DNA of 64,000 nt. Source: Streptomyces echinatus. GTDB taxonomy: Bacteria; Actinomycetota; Actinomycetes; Streptomycetales; Streptomycetaceae. This document shows, piece by piece, positions 8,500 through 16,625 of this stretch. Position 1 is the stretch's first letter, and each line of letters begins with the position of its first letter. A model generated the notes under the pieces. That model was not told where the DNA came from. It did no database searches and was given only the letters and a program-made list of their open reading frames with translations. Location of the stretch: NCBI RefSeq assembly GCF_014203595.1, contig NZ_JACHJK010000004.1:496001-560000 (forward strand), given 5' to 3'. The translations under genes and the position numbers were made by a program.

Positions 8500-9294
8500 A
8501 TGGGCGAGGAGCGGTTCGGGGAGTTCGTGCTGGTGCGGCGGCACGGGCATGTCGCGGAGCTGGTGCTGGACCGGCCCAAGGCGATGAACGCCGTCTCCAC
8601 GGAGATGGCCCGCTCCCTCGCGGGCGCCTGCGCCGCGCTCGCCGGCGACCGGGAGGCCCGGGTGGTCGTCCTGACCTCCTCGCACGAACGGGCGTTCTGC
8701 GTGGGGGCGGACCTGAAGGAGCGGAACTCCTTCACCGACGCCGACCTCGTGCGTCAGCGGCCGGTGGCGCGGGCGGCCTACACCGGGGTGCTGGAGCTGC
8801 CGATGCCGACGATCGCGGCGGTGCACGGCTTCGCGCTGGGCGGCGGTTTCGAGCTGGCCCTCTCCTGCGACCTGATCGTGGCCGACCCCACGGCCGTGGT
8901 GGGGCTGCCGGAGGTCTCCGTGGGCGTGATCCCGGGCGGCGGCGGTACGCAACTGCTGCCGCGGCGGGTCGGCGCGGCGCGGGCCGCCGAGCTGATCTTC
9001 TCGGCGCGGCGGGTCGAGGCGGCGGAGGCGGCCGGACTGGGGCTCGTGGACCAGCTGGTGGACGAGGGGCGGGACCGGGAGGAGGCGCTGGCGCTGGGCG
9101 CCCGGATCGCCGCGAACTCCCCGGTCGGCCTGCGCGCCGCCAAGCGGGCGCTGCGGCTGGGGCACGGGCTGGATCTGCGGGCCGGGCTGGACGTCGAGGA
9201 CGCGGCGTGGCGGTCGGTGGCGTTCTCGGGGGACCGGGCGGAGGGAGTGGCGGCGTTCAACGAGAAGCGCAAGCCGCAGTGGCCGGGGGAGTGA
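8500..9294 (+). CDS. Enoyl-CoA hydratase/isomerase (crotonase) family protein
   Basis: A 264-residue crotonase-fold enzyme acting on acyl-CoA thioesters, probably hydrating enoyl-CoA. Both glutamates used by true hydratases are at their expected places: Glu118 in GGGFELALSCDLIVAD and Glu138 in GLPEVSVGVIPGGGGTQ. The oxyanion-hole segment ERAFCVGADLKE is also present. The start ATG 8500 follows GGAGGGTG. It stands alone between the Pro-rich protein and the GGDEF gene, so the pathway (fatty acid, amino acid or polyketide precursor degradation) is not shown by context. Confidence 0.88.
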   Translation: MGEERFGEFVLVRRHGHVAELVLDRPKAMNAVSTEMARSLAGACAALAGDREARVVVLTSSHERAFCVGADLKERNSFTDADLVRQRPVARAAYTGVLELPMPTIAAVHGFALGGGFELALSCDLIVADPTAVVGLPEVSVGVIPGGGGTQLLPRRVGAARAAELIFSARRVEAAEAAGLGLVDQLVDEGRDREEALALGARIAANSPVGLRAAKRALRLGHGLDLRAGLDVEDAAWRSVAFSGDRAEGVAAFNEKRKPQWPGE

Positions 9295-9318
9295 CGGGCG
9301 CGTTTCCGGTGACCTAGG

Positions 9319-9348
9319 GCTGTGGCTGTGGCTGTGGCTGTGGCTGCG
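9319..9348. repeat. Hexanucleotide microsatellite (GCTGTG)n
   Basis: Four perfect GCTGTG units at 9319-9342 followed by a variant GCTGCG unit at 9343-9348, in the gap after the crotonase gene. Such a tract is prone to slippage. Confidence 0.7.
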
Positions 9349-9446
9349 GCGCGGTCGAGGGGCGTGGGCCGCGGCTCGGTGCGGGTATTCCACCTGATCG
9401 CCGCACCAATGGGCCGAACCGCCTGATTCCTCCCTAACCTGGATGA

Positions 9447-10589
9447 ATGGGCGAGGACAAGCGGCTGGCCGCGGTCGTGGCGCTGGCGCAGGGCATGGCG
9501 GCGGCGCACACCCCGCGGGAGTCCTGGCAGGCCGCCGCCCTCGGCGCCTGCCACGCGCTGGACGGCAGCTTCGCCGCGCTGTCGGTCTGGGAGCGGGAGC
9601 TGGGCCGGCTGCGGGTCCTGGTGAACGTGGGGGACCGCGCCCCGGACGAGGAGGAGTTCCCGGAGGCTGAGGCCTACCCGGTGCACCAGTTCCCGGAGAT
9701 CACCGAGTTCCTGCACGAGCGATGGGCCGGCGGCGGAGGCCCCAACGCCTGGGTGGAGACCGCCGCGGGGACGGCCGCCGGCACCCCCGGCTACTTCCAC
9801 CAGCGCGTCGCCGCCCTGCGCCGCCGCGGCCGCGGCTGCTGTGTCGTGGCCCCCGTCGTACTGCACGGCCGCGCCTGGGGTGAGCTGTATGTGGCCCGCC
9901 CGGCCGGGCAGCCCCCGTTCGCGCGGGCCGACGCCGACTTCGCCACCGTGCTCGGCGCCGTCGTCGCCGCGGGCCTCGCGCAGACCGAGCGGCTGGAGGA
10001 GGCCCGCCGGCTCGCGTACACCGACGCCCTCACGGGTCTCGCCAACCGGCGCGCCGTGGACGTGCGCCTGGAGGAGGCCGTCGAGCGGCACCGTGCGGAG
10101 GGCGTCGCCGTCAGCCTCGTCGTCTGTGACCTCAACGGACTCAAGCGGGTCAACGACACCCTCGGGCACGCCGTCGGCGACCGGCTCCTCGAACGCTTCG
10201 GCTCGGTGCTGTCGCTGTGCGGCGCGATGGTGCCGGGCGCGCTGGCCGCGCGCCTCGGCGGGGACGAGTTCTGTCTGCTCGCGGTCGGGCAGCCCGCCGA
10301 CGACGTGGTGAAGGCGGCGGACGAACTGTGCCGGAGAGCCGGGGAGTTGGAGCTCGGGGAGGGGGTGGCCTGCGGGGTCGCCTCGACCGAGGAGCCGATC
10401 GGGGAGGTGCGCGACGCCCGCCGGCTGTTCCGGCTCGCGGACGCCGCCCAGTACCGGGCCAAGGCCATGCGGCTGGACCGGCCGGTGGTGGCCGGCCGGG
10501 AGGGGCCGGACGACCCGGTCGTACGGCTGGCCGACGAGCCGCCGCCCTCCCGTGCCGAGCGGCGCCGGTTCCGCGGGCGCAGGGCGTGA
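9447..10589 (+). CDS. GAF-GGDEF diguanylate cyclase
   Basis: Predicted to make c-di-GMP, which controls the switch between growth and sporulation in Streptomyces through BldD. The 380-residue protein has an N-terminal GAF-like sensor (about residues 5-180), a short linker helix, and a GGDEF domain from about 188. The latter holds the DALTGLANRRA signature and an intact active site GGDEF (271-275). No RxxD inhibitory site is present five residues before GGDEF, so product inhibition through the classical I-site is unlikely. No membrane segment and no EAL domain are seen. The C-terminal tail is basic (RAERRRFRGRRA). Confidence 0.92.
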   Translation: MGEDKRLAAVVALAQGMAAAHTPRESWQAAALGACHALDGSFAALSVWERELGRLRVLVNVGDRAPDEEEFPEAEAYPVHQFPEITEFLHERWAGGGGPNAWVETAAGTAAGTPGYFHQRVAALRRRGRGCCVVAPVVLHGRAWGELYVARPAGQPPFARADADFATVLGAVVAAGLAQTERLEEARRLAYTDALTGLANRRAVDVRLEEAVERHRAEGVAVSLVVCDLNGLKRVNDTLGHAVGDRLLERFGSVLSLCGAMVPGALAARLGGDEFCLLAVGQPADDVVKAADELCRRAGELELGEGVACGVASTEEPIGEVRDARRLFRLADAAQYRAKAMRLDRPVVAGREGPDDPVVRLADEPPPSRAERRRFRGRRA

Positions 10590-10635
10590 GGCGAAGCCCA
10601 CACCGCCCGGTAAGGGGCACCCCCGGTGCCCACTA

Positions 10636-10671
10636 GTGACAGCGTCGCATTCAATGCGTACGCTCCTGAAT
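10636..10671 (+). promoter_or_regulatory. hutH promoter with an operator-like dyad between -35 and -10
   Basis: GTGACA (10636-10641), a 17-base spacer and TACGCT (10659-10664) form a plausible sigma-HrdB promoter whose start would fall at or next to the first ATG of hutH (10672), so the transcript is probably leaderless. A dyad AGCG-tc-GCATT-c-AATGC-gta-CGCT (10641-10664) fills the spacer and the -10 box, the right place for a repressor responsive to histidine or urocanate. Confidence 0.55.
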
Positions 10672-12216
10672 ATGGATATGCACACTGTGGTGGTGGGGAC
10701 GTCCGGTGTCACGGCGTCCGACGTTCTCGCCGTGGCGCGCGGCGGTGCCCGCATCGAGCTGTCGGCTGAGGCGGTGGCCGCCCTCGCGGCGGCCCGGGAG
10801 ATCGTGGACGCGCTGGCGGCCAAGCCGGACCCGGTCTACGGCGTCTCCACCGGTTTCGGCGCCCTGGCGACCCGGCACATCAGCCAGGAACTGCGCGCCC
10901 AGCTGCAGCGCAACATCGTCCGCTCGCACGCCGCCGGCATGGGCCCGCGGGTGGAGCGCGAGGTCGTACGGGCCCTGATGTTCCTGCGGCTCAAGACCGT
11001 CTGCTCGGGGCACACCGGTGTGCGGCCCGAGGTCGCGCAGACCATGGCCGACGTGCTGAACGCCGGGATCACCCCGGTCGTGCACGAGTACGGCTCCCTC
11101 GGCTGCTCCGGCGACCTGGCCCCGCTGTCCCACTGCGCCCTCACCCTCATGGGAGAAGGGGACGCGGAGGGCCCCGACGGACGCGTCCGGCCCGCCGGTG
11201 AGCTGCTCGCCGAGCACGGGATCGCCCCCGTCGAGCTGCGCGAGAAGGAGGGCCTGGCCCTCCTCAACGGCACCGACGGCATGCTCGGCATGCTGATCAT
11301 GGCCCTCGCCGACCTGGACATGCTCTACAAGTCCGCGGACATCACCGCCGCCCTCAGCATGGAGGCGCTGCTCGGCACCGACAAGGTGCTCGCCCCCGAG
11401 CTGCACGCCATCCGCCCGCATCCCGGCCAGGGCGCCTCCGCCGCCAACATGCTGGCCGTGCTCAAGGGTTCCGGCCTGACCGGGCACCACCAGGACGACG
11501 CGCCGCGCGTCCAGGACGCCTACTCGGTGCGCTGCGCCCCGCAGGTCGCCGGCGCGGGACGGGACACCCTGGCGCACGCCCGGCTGGTCGCCGAGCGCGA
11601 GCTGGCCTCCGCCGTCGACAACCCGGTCGTGCTGTCCGACGGGCGTGTGGAGTCCAACGGCAACTTCCACGGCGCCCCCGTGGCCTACGTCCTGGACTTC
11701 GTCGCCATCGCCGCCGCCGACCTCGGCTCCATCGCCGAGCGCCGCACCGACCGGCTGCTCGACAAGAACCGCAGCCACGGCCTGCCGCCGTTCCTCGCGG
11801 ACGACGCGGGCGTCGACTCCGGCCTGATGATCGCCCAGTACACGCAGGCCGCGCTGGTCAGCGAGCTGAAGCGGCTCGCCGTACCGGCCTCGGCGGACTC
11901 CATCCCGTCCTCCGCCATGCAGGAGGACCACGTCTCCATGGGCTGGTCGGCCGCGCGCAAGCTGCGCACCGCCGTGGACAACCTCACCCGGGTCATCGCC
12001 ATCGAGCTGTACGCGGCCACCCGCGCCGTCGAGCTGCGCGAGGGCCTCACCCCGGCGCCCGCCTCCCGGGCCGCGATCGAGGCCGTGCGCGCCGCCGGGG
12101 TGCAGGGCCCGGGCCCGGACCGGTTCCTCGCGCCCGACCTGGCCGCCGCCGACGCCTTCGTGCGCGGCGGAGAGCTGGTGGCGGCCGTGGAGAAGGTCAC
12201 CGGCCCGCTGCGCTGA
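10672..12216 (+). CDS. hutH: Histidine ammonia-lyase (histidase)
   Basis: Deaminates L-histidine to trans-urocanate, the first step of histidine catabolism. The 514-residue protein begins MDMHTVVVGTSG at ATG 10672, as in other Streptomyces histidases. It has YGVSTGFG (residues 56-63) and the MIO-forming loop in GSLGCSGDLAPLSH, where the cyclising triad is Cys145-Ser146-Gly147 rather than the more common Ala-Ser-Gly. SSAMQEDHVSMGW near the C-terminus is also family-typical. No other hut gene is nearby, consistent with the scattered hut genes of Streptomyces. Transcription is followed by a strong hairpin. Confidence 0.95.
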   Translation: MDMHTVVVGTSGVTASDVLAVARGGARIELSAEAVAALAAAREIVDALAAKPDPVYGVSTGFGALATRHISQELRAQLQRNIVRSHAAGMGPRVEREVVRALMFLRLKTVCSGHTGVRPEVAQTMADVLNAGITPVVHEYGSLGCSGDLAPLSHCALTLMGEGDAEGPDGRVRPAGELLAEHGIAPVELREKEGLALLNGTDGMLGMLIMALADLDMLYKSADITAALSMEALLGTDKVLAPELHAIRPHPGQGASAANMLAVLKGSGLTGHHQDDAPRVQDAYSVRCAPQVAGAGRDTLAHARLVAERELASAVDNPVVLSDGRVESNGNFHGAPVAYVLDFVAIAAADLGSIAERRTDRLLDKNRSHGLPPFLADDAGVDSGLMIAQYTQAALVSELKRLAVPASADSIPSSAMQEDHVSMGWSAARKLRTAVDNLTRVIAIELYAATRAVELREGLTPAPASRAAIEAVRAAGVQGPGPDRFLAPDLAAADAFVRGGELVAAVEKVTGPLR

Positions 12217-12221
12217 ACGTG

Positions 12222-12249
12222 AGGGGCCCCGGCCTCGGCCGGGGCCCCT
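12222..12249. terminator. hutH / lipoprotein bidirectional terminator
   Basis: A perfect 13-base inverted repeat AGGGGCCCCGGCC around a 2-base centre (tc), 3 bases after the hutH stop and before the convergent lipoprotein stop. Confidence 0.8.
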
Positions 12250-12267
12250 GAGCGTCCTGTCGGCGGA

Positions 12268-13065
12268 TCACTTCAGCTTGGCGGCCTGCGCCTTCACGAC
12301 CGCGGCGGGCACCGCGTAGGGCTTCTTGGCCATCCCCGCGCCGATGTTGACCGTGGTGTAGATGGCGAGGACGCTGCCGTGCCGCACGACCTCGGCGTGC
12401 AGCGGCATGACTCCGTCGTCGCCCGCGTCGTTGGTCGCGGTGAAGGCCACCGACTCCTCACCCGTGCCCGCGGACTTCTCCTCGGCGACCTTGGTGAACT
12501 TCCCCTTATCGCCGTCCTGCTCCCCCGAGAAGCCGCTCGCGCACGCCTTGACCGCGTCGGACACCGACTTCAGGGCCCGCTCGGCGCCGTCACCCTCGTA
12601 CGAGGCCAGGGTGACCACGGTGACGTCCAGGTCCATGGACTGCTTGATCGCGTCCTCGAACTTGCCGTCGGTCATGTCGTCCAGGGACGTGGGGGCGTCC
12701 GTGGGGTCCTTCTTCTTCTGCTCGGTGGCCATGCGGCTGGTGTTCGCGGCCGGGTCGCCGGGCGCGATGCCGGTCAGCGTGTGCAGCAGCGGGTCGCACT
12801 TGGCGTCGTCCGCCTTGACCTCGCGCTCGGCGGGGATGCCGCCCTTGACGGATCCCACCTCGTACCCGGGCACCTCGCCCCGGGCGATGATCCGTTTCTG
12901 CAGCTCGGCGGCGCTCAGGGCCTTCGCGGCCGGCTTCGCCGCGCCCTTCCCCGAGGTGTCCCCGGAGTCCTTCGACCCGTCGCCGCCACAACCCGTGACG
13001 AGGGCGAGCGACAGCGCACTCACAGCCGCGGTGGCGCACAGCCGCCCACCCGATGATCTCTTCAT
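12268..13065 (-). CDS. Secreted lipoprotein of unknown function
   Basis: A 265-residue protein with a type II signal peptide: basic start MKRSSGGR, hydrophobic core and lipobox LVTGC, with the lipidated Cys at position 26. A Gly/Ser/Lys linker leads to a domain of about 210 residues. That domain contains CDPLLHTLTGIAPGDPA, an internal cysteine pair (KCDPL and KACASG) and a C-terminal beta-rich part. The shape recalls PknH-type extracellular sensor domains, but I cannot confirm this. It is monocistronic between the hutH terminator and the LADTG protein gene. Confidence 0.8.
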   Translation of the reverse strand: MKRSSGGRLCATAAVSALSLALVTGCGGDGSKDSGDTSGKGAAKPAAKALSAAELQKRIIARGEVPGYEVGSVKGGIPAEREVKADDAKCDPLLHTLTGIAPGDPAANTSRMATEQKKKDPTDAPTSLDDMTDGKFEDAIKQSMDLDVTVVTLASYEGDGAERALKSVSDAVKACASGFSGEQDGDKGKFTKVAEEKSAGTGEESVAFTATNDAGDDGVMPLHAEVVRHGSVLAIYTTVNIGAGMAKKPYAVPAAVVKAQAAKLK

Positions 13066-13107
13066 GCGCGAACTATGTGCGGGTTGTCAAAGGTCCGTCA
13101 AGAGAGA

Positions 13108-13446
13108 TTAAAAGCCCAGGCGTTCGCGACGCACCGAGTACGCGACGAAGCCGGCGCCCACGGCGAGGAAGAGGCTGCCGCCGACCACGTACGGGGTGGT
13201 GTCGGGGCTTCCCGTGTCGGCCAGTTCGGTGTCCTGCGCCGCCTCGTCCGAGGTCCCGGGGGCGGCCGCCGCCGTCACCGCCCTGGCCTGCGTGACCTGC
13301 GTGATCCGCCCGCCCGGCGTCGACAGGGACGCCGTTTCTCTCACGTGGGTGTCCTGCGAGGCGTTCGCGGACGGGACGAACCACAGCGCGCAGAGCAGGG
13401 TGCCCGCGGCGGTGGCGGTCAGCAGCGGACGGCGAACGGATGACAC
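13108..13446 (-). CDS. Small LADTG-type sortase-anchored surface protein
   Basis: A 112-residue secreted protein starting at GTG 13446 behind GGGGGAT. It has a signal peptide (cleavage likely after PSANA, near residue 29), a short polar mature region of about 45 residues, the pentapeptide LADTG (75-79), a transmembrane helix (about 87-104) and a basic tail RRERLGF. LAxTG is the recognition motif of Streptomyces class E sortases, used by the long chaplins, so the mature peptide should be attached to peptidoglycan. The mature part lacks a chaplin domain. A companion sortase is not in the window. Function is unknown. Confidence 0.82.
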   Translation of the reverse strand: MSSVRRPLLTATAAGTLLCALWFVPSANASQDTHVRETASLSTPGGRITQVTQARAVTAAAAPGTSDEAAQDTELADTGSPDTTPYVVGGSLFLAVGAGFVAYSVRRERLGF

Positions 13447-13556
13447 GGAATATCGATCCCCCTTGTGACGCTGGCGAATTGGCCGTGTGGGGCGATGTTA
13501 GTGAAAGGCGCGGGTCACAGGAAAGTCACGAGAGGTTTCAGTCGTACGCTCGCGCC

Positions 13557-13901
13557 ATGACCACAGAAGAGACATCACGGTTTGTACGGCTTCGGGTGGA
13601 GCTCGTGCTGGAGGTGCAGGACGACGACGAGGTGACCAAGGCCGCGCTGCGCCGGCTCGCCCAGGATCCCGAACTGCAGGAGACGGAGCGGGCCCAGGCC
13701 GAGAGCGCTGTGACGGAAGACACCGCGGAGGCCCTGGCGTATCTCGTGGATCCGTTCGACCTGGTCAGTGACGTGCCCGGGGTGGAGCTCCAGCAGGCGT
13801 CCTGGTCCAGTGAGCGGATCGACTACGACCCCGACTCGCCCGACTGGGAACTGGACGAGGATGATGGGGTCGACGACGAGGAAGAGGACGGCATCGGCTG
13901 A
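13557..13901 (+). CDS. Acidic 114-residue cytoplasmic protein of unknown function
   Basis: Starts at ATG 13557. The first half (VRLRVELVLEVQDDDEVTKA and following) looks like a compact alpha/beta fold. The C-terminal third is extremely acidic (WELDEDDGVDDEEEDG). A -10-like TACGCT at 13545-13550 lies 6 bases before the ATG, so the mRNA may be leaderless. The gene is conserved in Streptomyces at this position as I recall, but no function is known to me. A rho-independent-type hairpin follows. Confidence 0.78.
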   Translation: MTTEETSRFVRLRVELVLEVQDDDEVTKAALRRLAQDPELQETERAQAESAVTEDTAEALAYLVDPFDLVSDVPGVELQQASWSSERIDYDPDSPDWELDEDDGVDDEEEDGIG

Positions 13902-13921
13902 GCGTCCCGGGGCACCCATGA

Positions 13922-13947
13922 CCCCGGACGGCAACCGCCGTCCGGGG
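13922..13947 (+). terminator. Hairpin terminator after the acidic protein gene
   Basis: A perfect 11-base stem CCCCGGACGGC with an AACC loop, followed by TTTC, 20 bases after the stop codon. Confidence 0.8.
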
Positions 13948-14186
13948 TTTCGTCGTCCCAGGGGGGCGCACGGCCGAATCCCGCAGCACACGCACCATCA
14001 GCACCCCGCGCGGACCGCTTTCCGGCGGATGTGGGGTGGCTCACAGTCACGGACCGGCGGTCCGGGAACGTGGGATGGCCCACAGGGGCATGGAGCGTGG
14101 AAAGGGACGACCCGGCCGTAGCGTTGAAGGTTCTCGGCGGGGGACCCTCGGGGTTATCGCGACTCGGCAACGATGGAGAGGCATTG

Positions 14187-15431
14187 ATGACGGACAGTAG
14201 GCGGCGCAGGAACCTGATGGCCGCGTCGGCTCTGCTCGGCGGTGTTCTGCTGCTCACGGGCTGTTCCGGCGGCGACGCCGACGCCTCGGGCGGCGGCGAC
14301 ACCTCGCAGGCGAAGGTCGACGAGGCGGCGGCCAAGAAGTCGTCGGAGGCGCAGATCACGATCACGCCCAAGGACGGCTCCAACAACGCGTCGATCAACA
14401 ACGCCGCCGGTGTCACGGTGAGCAAGGGCACGCTCACGGACGTCACGATGACCAGCCAGGACGGCAAGTCCGTCGCCGGTCAGCTGTCCGCCGACAAGAA
14501 GAGCTGGAAGCCCAGCGTTCAGCTGGAGCGCTCCACCACCTACAAGCTCGCGGCGGAGGCCAAGGACTCCGAGGGCCGCATAGCCCACGAGAACGCCTCC
14601 TTCACCACGGTCTCCCCGGCCAACAGCTTCATCGGCACCTTCAACCCGGACAACGGCGCCAAGGTCGGCGTCGGCATGCCGGTGTCGATCAACTTCGACA
14701 AGGCGATCACCAACAAGACCGCCGTGCAGAAGGGCATCACGGTCAGCACCAGCAGCGGCCAGGAGGTCGCCTGCCACTGGTTCAACGCCAACCGCATGGA
14801 CTGCCGTCCGGAGACGTACTGGAAGGAAGGCTCCACCGTCACCCTGAAGCTGGCGCTCGACGGGGTCGAGGGTGCCAGCGGCGTCTACGGCGTCCAGCAG
14901 AAGACGGTCACCTTCCAGATCGGCCGCAACCAGGTCACCTACGTCGACGCGAAGACCAAGCAGATGAAGGTCACGCAGGACGGCAAGGTCGTCAAGACCA
15001 TCCCGATCTCCGCCGGCTCGCCCGAGAACAAGACGTACGAGGGCCAGATGGTGATCTCCGAGAAGTTCAAGCAGACCCGCATGAACGGCGCGACGGTCGG
15101 CTTCACGGACGACGACGGCAAGGGCGAGTACGACATCAAGGACGTGCCGCACGCCATGCGCCTGACCAACTCCGGCACCTTCATCCACGGCAACTACTGG
15201 GGCGCGCCGTCGGTGTTCGGCAACGTCAACACCAGCCACGGCTGTGTCGGCCTGCAGGACAAGAAGGGCGCCAAGGACTCCAGCACGCCGGCGGCCTGGT
15301 TCTACGACAACACCCTGATCGGTGACGTCGTGGTCGTCATGAACACCGGCGACAAGACCGTGGCGCCGGACAACGGCCTCAACGGCTGGAACATGGACTG
15401 GGCGCAGTGGAAGGCCGGTTCGGCCGTCTGA
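14187..15431 (+). CDS. L,D-transpeptidase lipoprotein (Ig-like domains plus YkuD)
   Basis: Forms 3-3 cross-links in peptidoglycan outside the membrane. The 414-residue protein starts at ATG 14187, has a lipobox LLTGC with Cys26 and an Ala/Lys linker. Two Ig-like beta domains follow (roughly residues 45-260, including FIGTFNPDNGAKVGVGMPV). The YkuD catalytic domain has His in SGTFIHGNYWG and the SHGCVGL motif with nucleophile Cys353. This is the architecture of mycobacterial LdtMt2-type enzymes, common in Streptomyces where 3-3 links are abundant. The frame is open further upstream, but the lipoprotein signal fixes the start. A terminator follows. Confidence 0.93.
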   Translation: MTDSRRRRNLMAASALLGGVLLLTGCSGGDADASGGGDTSQAKVDEAAAKKSSEAQITITPKDGSNNASINNAAGVTVSKGTLTDVTMTSQDGKSVAGQLSADKKSWKPSVQLERSTTYKLAAEAKDSEGRIAHENASFTTVSPANSFIGTFNPDNGAKVGVGMPVSINFDKAITNKTAVQKGITVSTSSGQEVACHWFNANRMDCRPETYWKEGSTVTLKLALDGVEGASGVYGVQQKTVTFQIGRNQVTYVDAKTKQMKVTQDGKVVKTIPISAGSPENKTYEGQMVISEKFKQTRMNGATVGFTDDDGKGEYDIKDVPHAMRLTNSGTFIHGNYWGAPSVFGNVNTSHGCVGLQDKKGAKDSSTPAAWFYDNTLIGDVVVVMNTGDKTVAPDNGLNGWNMDWAQWKAGSAV

Positions 15432-15450
15432 CGCCCCCTCCCACCCGATC

Positions 15451-15476
15451 CGATGCCGCCCCCAGGGGCGGCATCG
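15451..15476 (+). terminator. Terminator after the L,D-transpeptidase gene
   Basis: Inverted repeat CGATGCCGCCCC (15451-15462) and its complement at 15465-15476, with GTTTCC shortly after. It begins 20 bases past the stop codon. Confidence 0.7.
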
Positions 15477-15563
15477 GCGTTTCCGGGGCCGGCTCCGGCC
15501 TTCTCATCCTTCTCTTATGTCGGCCTTATGGTGTCATCACGGTCCGTCCCTGGCTTGCGGGCC

Positions 15564-15899
15564 ATGTTCTTCACCTGTCTGAGGCGCGAACTGCGCCGCC
15601 GCAGACAGGCGGCCCTCGTCGTCGCCTCCGGACTCGCGTGGGCATAGCGCTGGTCATCGTGGTCGATTCCGTGTCCAACGGCATGGGGAAGGCACAGGAC
15701 AAGGTCCCCCTCTGCTCGGAGCCGTCGTCGTCGCCGCGCGCGTCGAACTGGAAGCGGGGCCGCTGGGCGTCGCCGGTGGACGCCGACGCCGTCTTGGTGA
15801 CCGCGCCTCGCGGTGGCGGGCGGCCTGATCGCCGGCGCCTTCGGCGGCTGGCGGGCCTCCCGGCTCCGCCCGGCGGACGCCCTGAGGCGGGTGGAGTAG
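15564..15899 (+). pseudogene. Remnant of an FtsX/MacB-type ABC transporter permease
   Basis: Only the two ends of the gene survive. The N-terminus MFFTCLRRELRRRRQAALVV runs into a stop because one base is missing near 15638. In the next frame the sequence continues GIALVIVVDSVSNGMGKAQD, as expected for the first transmembrane helix. The last 80 bases encode the typical permease C-terminus GLIAGAFGGWRASRLRPADA followed by LRRVE and TAG at 15897-15899. The several hundred residues that should lie between are gone, and the junction is frameshifted as well. It sits directly before the equally damaged ATPase gene. This is read from sequence and my memory of the family. Confidence 0.8.
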
Positions 15900-15965
15900 C
15901 GGCCACCTGACGGCCCGGCAGCCGAACACGACGCGCCGACAACCCGAACCGATCCCGGAGCCACC

Positions 15966-16396
15966 ATGTACGAACTGAAGAACGTCACCAAGCGCTACCC
16001 CCGGGGCAACGTCGAGACGGCCCTCGTACCGCTCGGCATCAAGGTGAAGGAGCGCCGCGAACTCGCCGCGAACTCGCCGCGGACGCGCTGACGTCCGTCG
16101 GCCTCGGCGAGCGCCTCGGCCACCTGCCCGGCGAGATGTCCGGCGGGCAGCAGCAGCGCGTCGCCATCGCCCGGGCCGTGGTGAAGAAGCCCAAGGTGCT
16201 GCTGGCCGACGAGCCGACCGGCAACCTCGACGAGGGCACCCGGGACGAGATCATGGACGCCCTCGAACGCCTGTGGCCGGAGCACGGGCTGACCTTCATC
16301 ATGGTCACCCACGACTCCGCGCTGGCGAAGAAGGCACCCCGCCTCGCCACCCTGCGCAGGGGAAGGATCACGGTGACGGAGAACGCCGGCGCCTGA
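15966..16396 (+). pseudogene. Remnant of a MacB/LolD-type ABC transporter ATPase lacking Walker A
   Basis: Starts normally ([14 protein letters not shown]), then jumps straight to [19 protein letters not shown], a segment that in intact relatives lies after the Walker A and Q-loop. About 80 residues are deleted. An 11-base tandem duplication (GCGAACTCGCC at 16057-16067 and 16068-16078) then shifts the frame. In the shifted frame the C-half is intact: signature [10 protein letters not shown], Walker [12 protein letters not shown] and H-loop VTHD, ending at 16396. Without Walker A no functional ATPase can be made. Together with the preceding permease fragment this is a dead export system. Confidence 0.85.
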
Positions 16397-16542
16397 CCTC
16401 GTGTAACTCCTCCTAAACACACACCACTTCGCGGTTTCGCAACGGTGTCCCCGCCGAGGCGCAACAGTTTTCGGACGCGCTCTCCCACCGTTCTCTCATC
16501 TATTGAGCCGTGTGATCGCCCCCCGGCATACTTCGTGATCCT

Positions 16543-16575
16543 GGGGGTGGCGCGCAGCTGTGCGAGTCCACCCCC
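16543..16575 (+). other. Leader hairpin upstream of the subtilisin gene
   Basis: GGGGGTGG (16543-16550) pairs with CCACCCCC (16568-16575), 50 bases before the TTG start. The 229-base gap upstream of the protease otherwise shows no confident promoter. It is C/A-rich near 16420-16460 with no coding potential. Confidence 0.4.
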
Positions 16576-16625
16576 GTCCGGGTGAACGGGGAATTCGCCC
16601 GGTACCTCATCTCCAGGGGGAGAAC

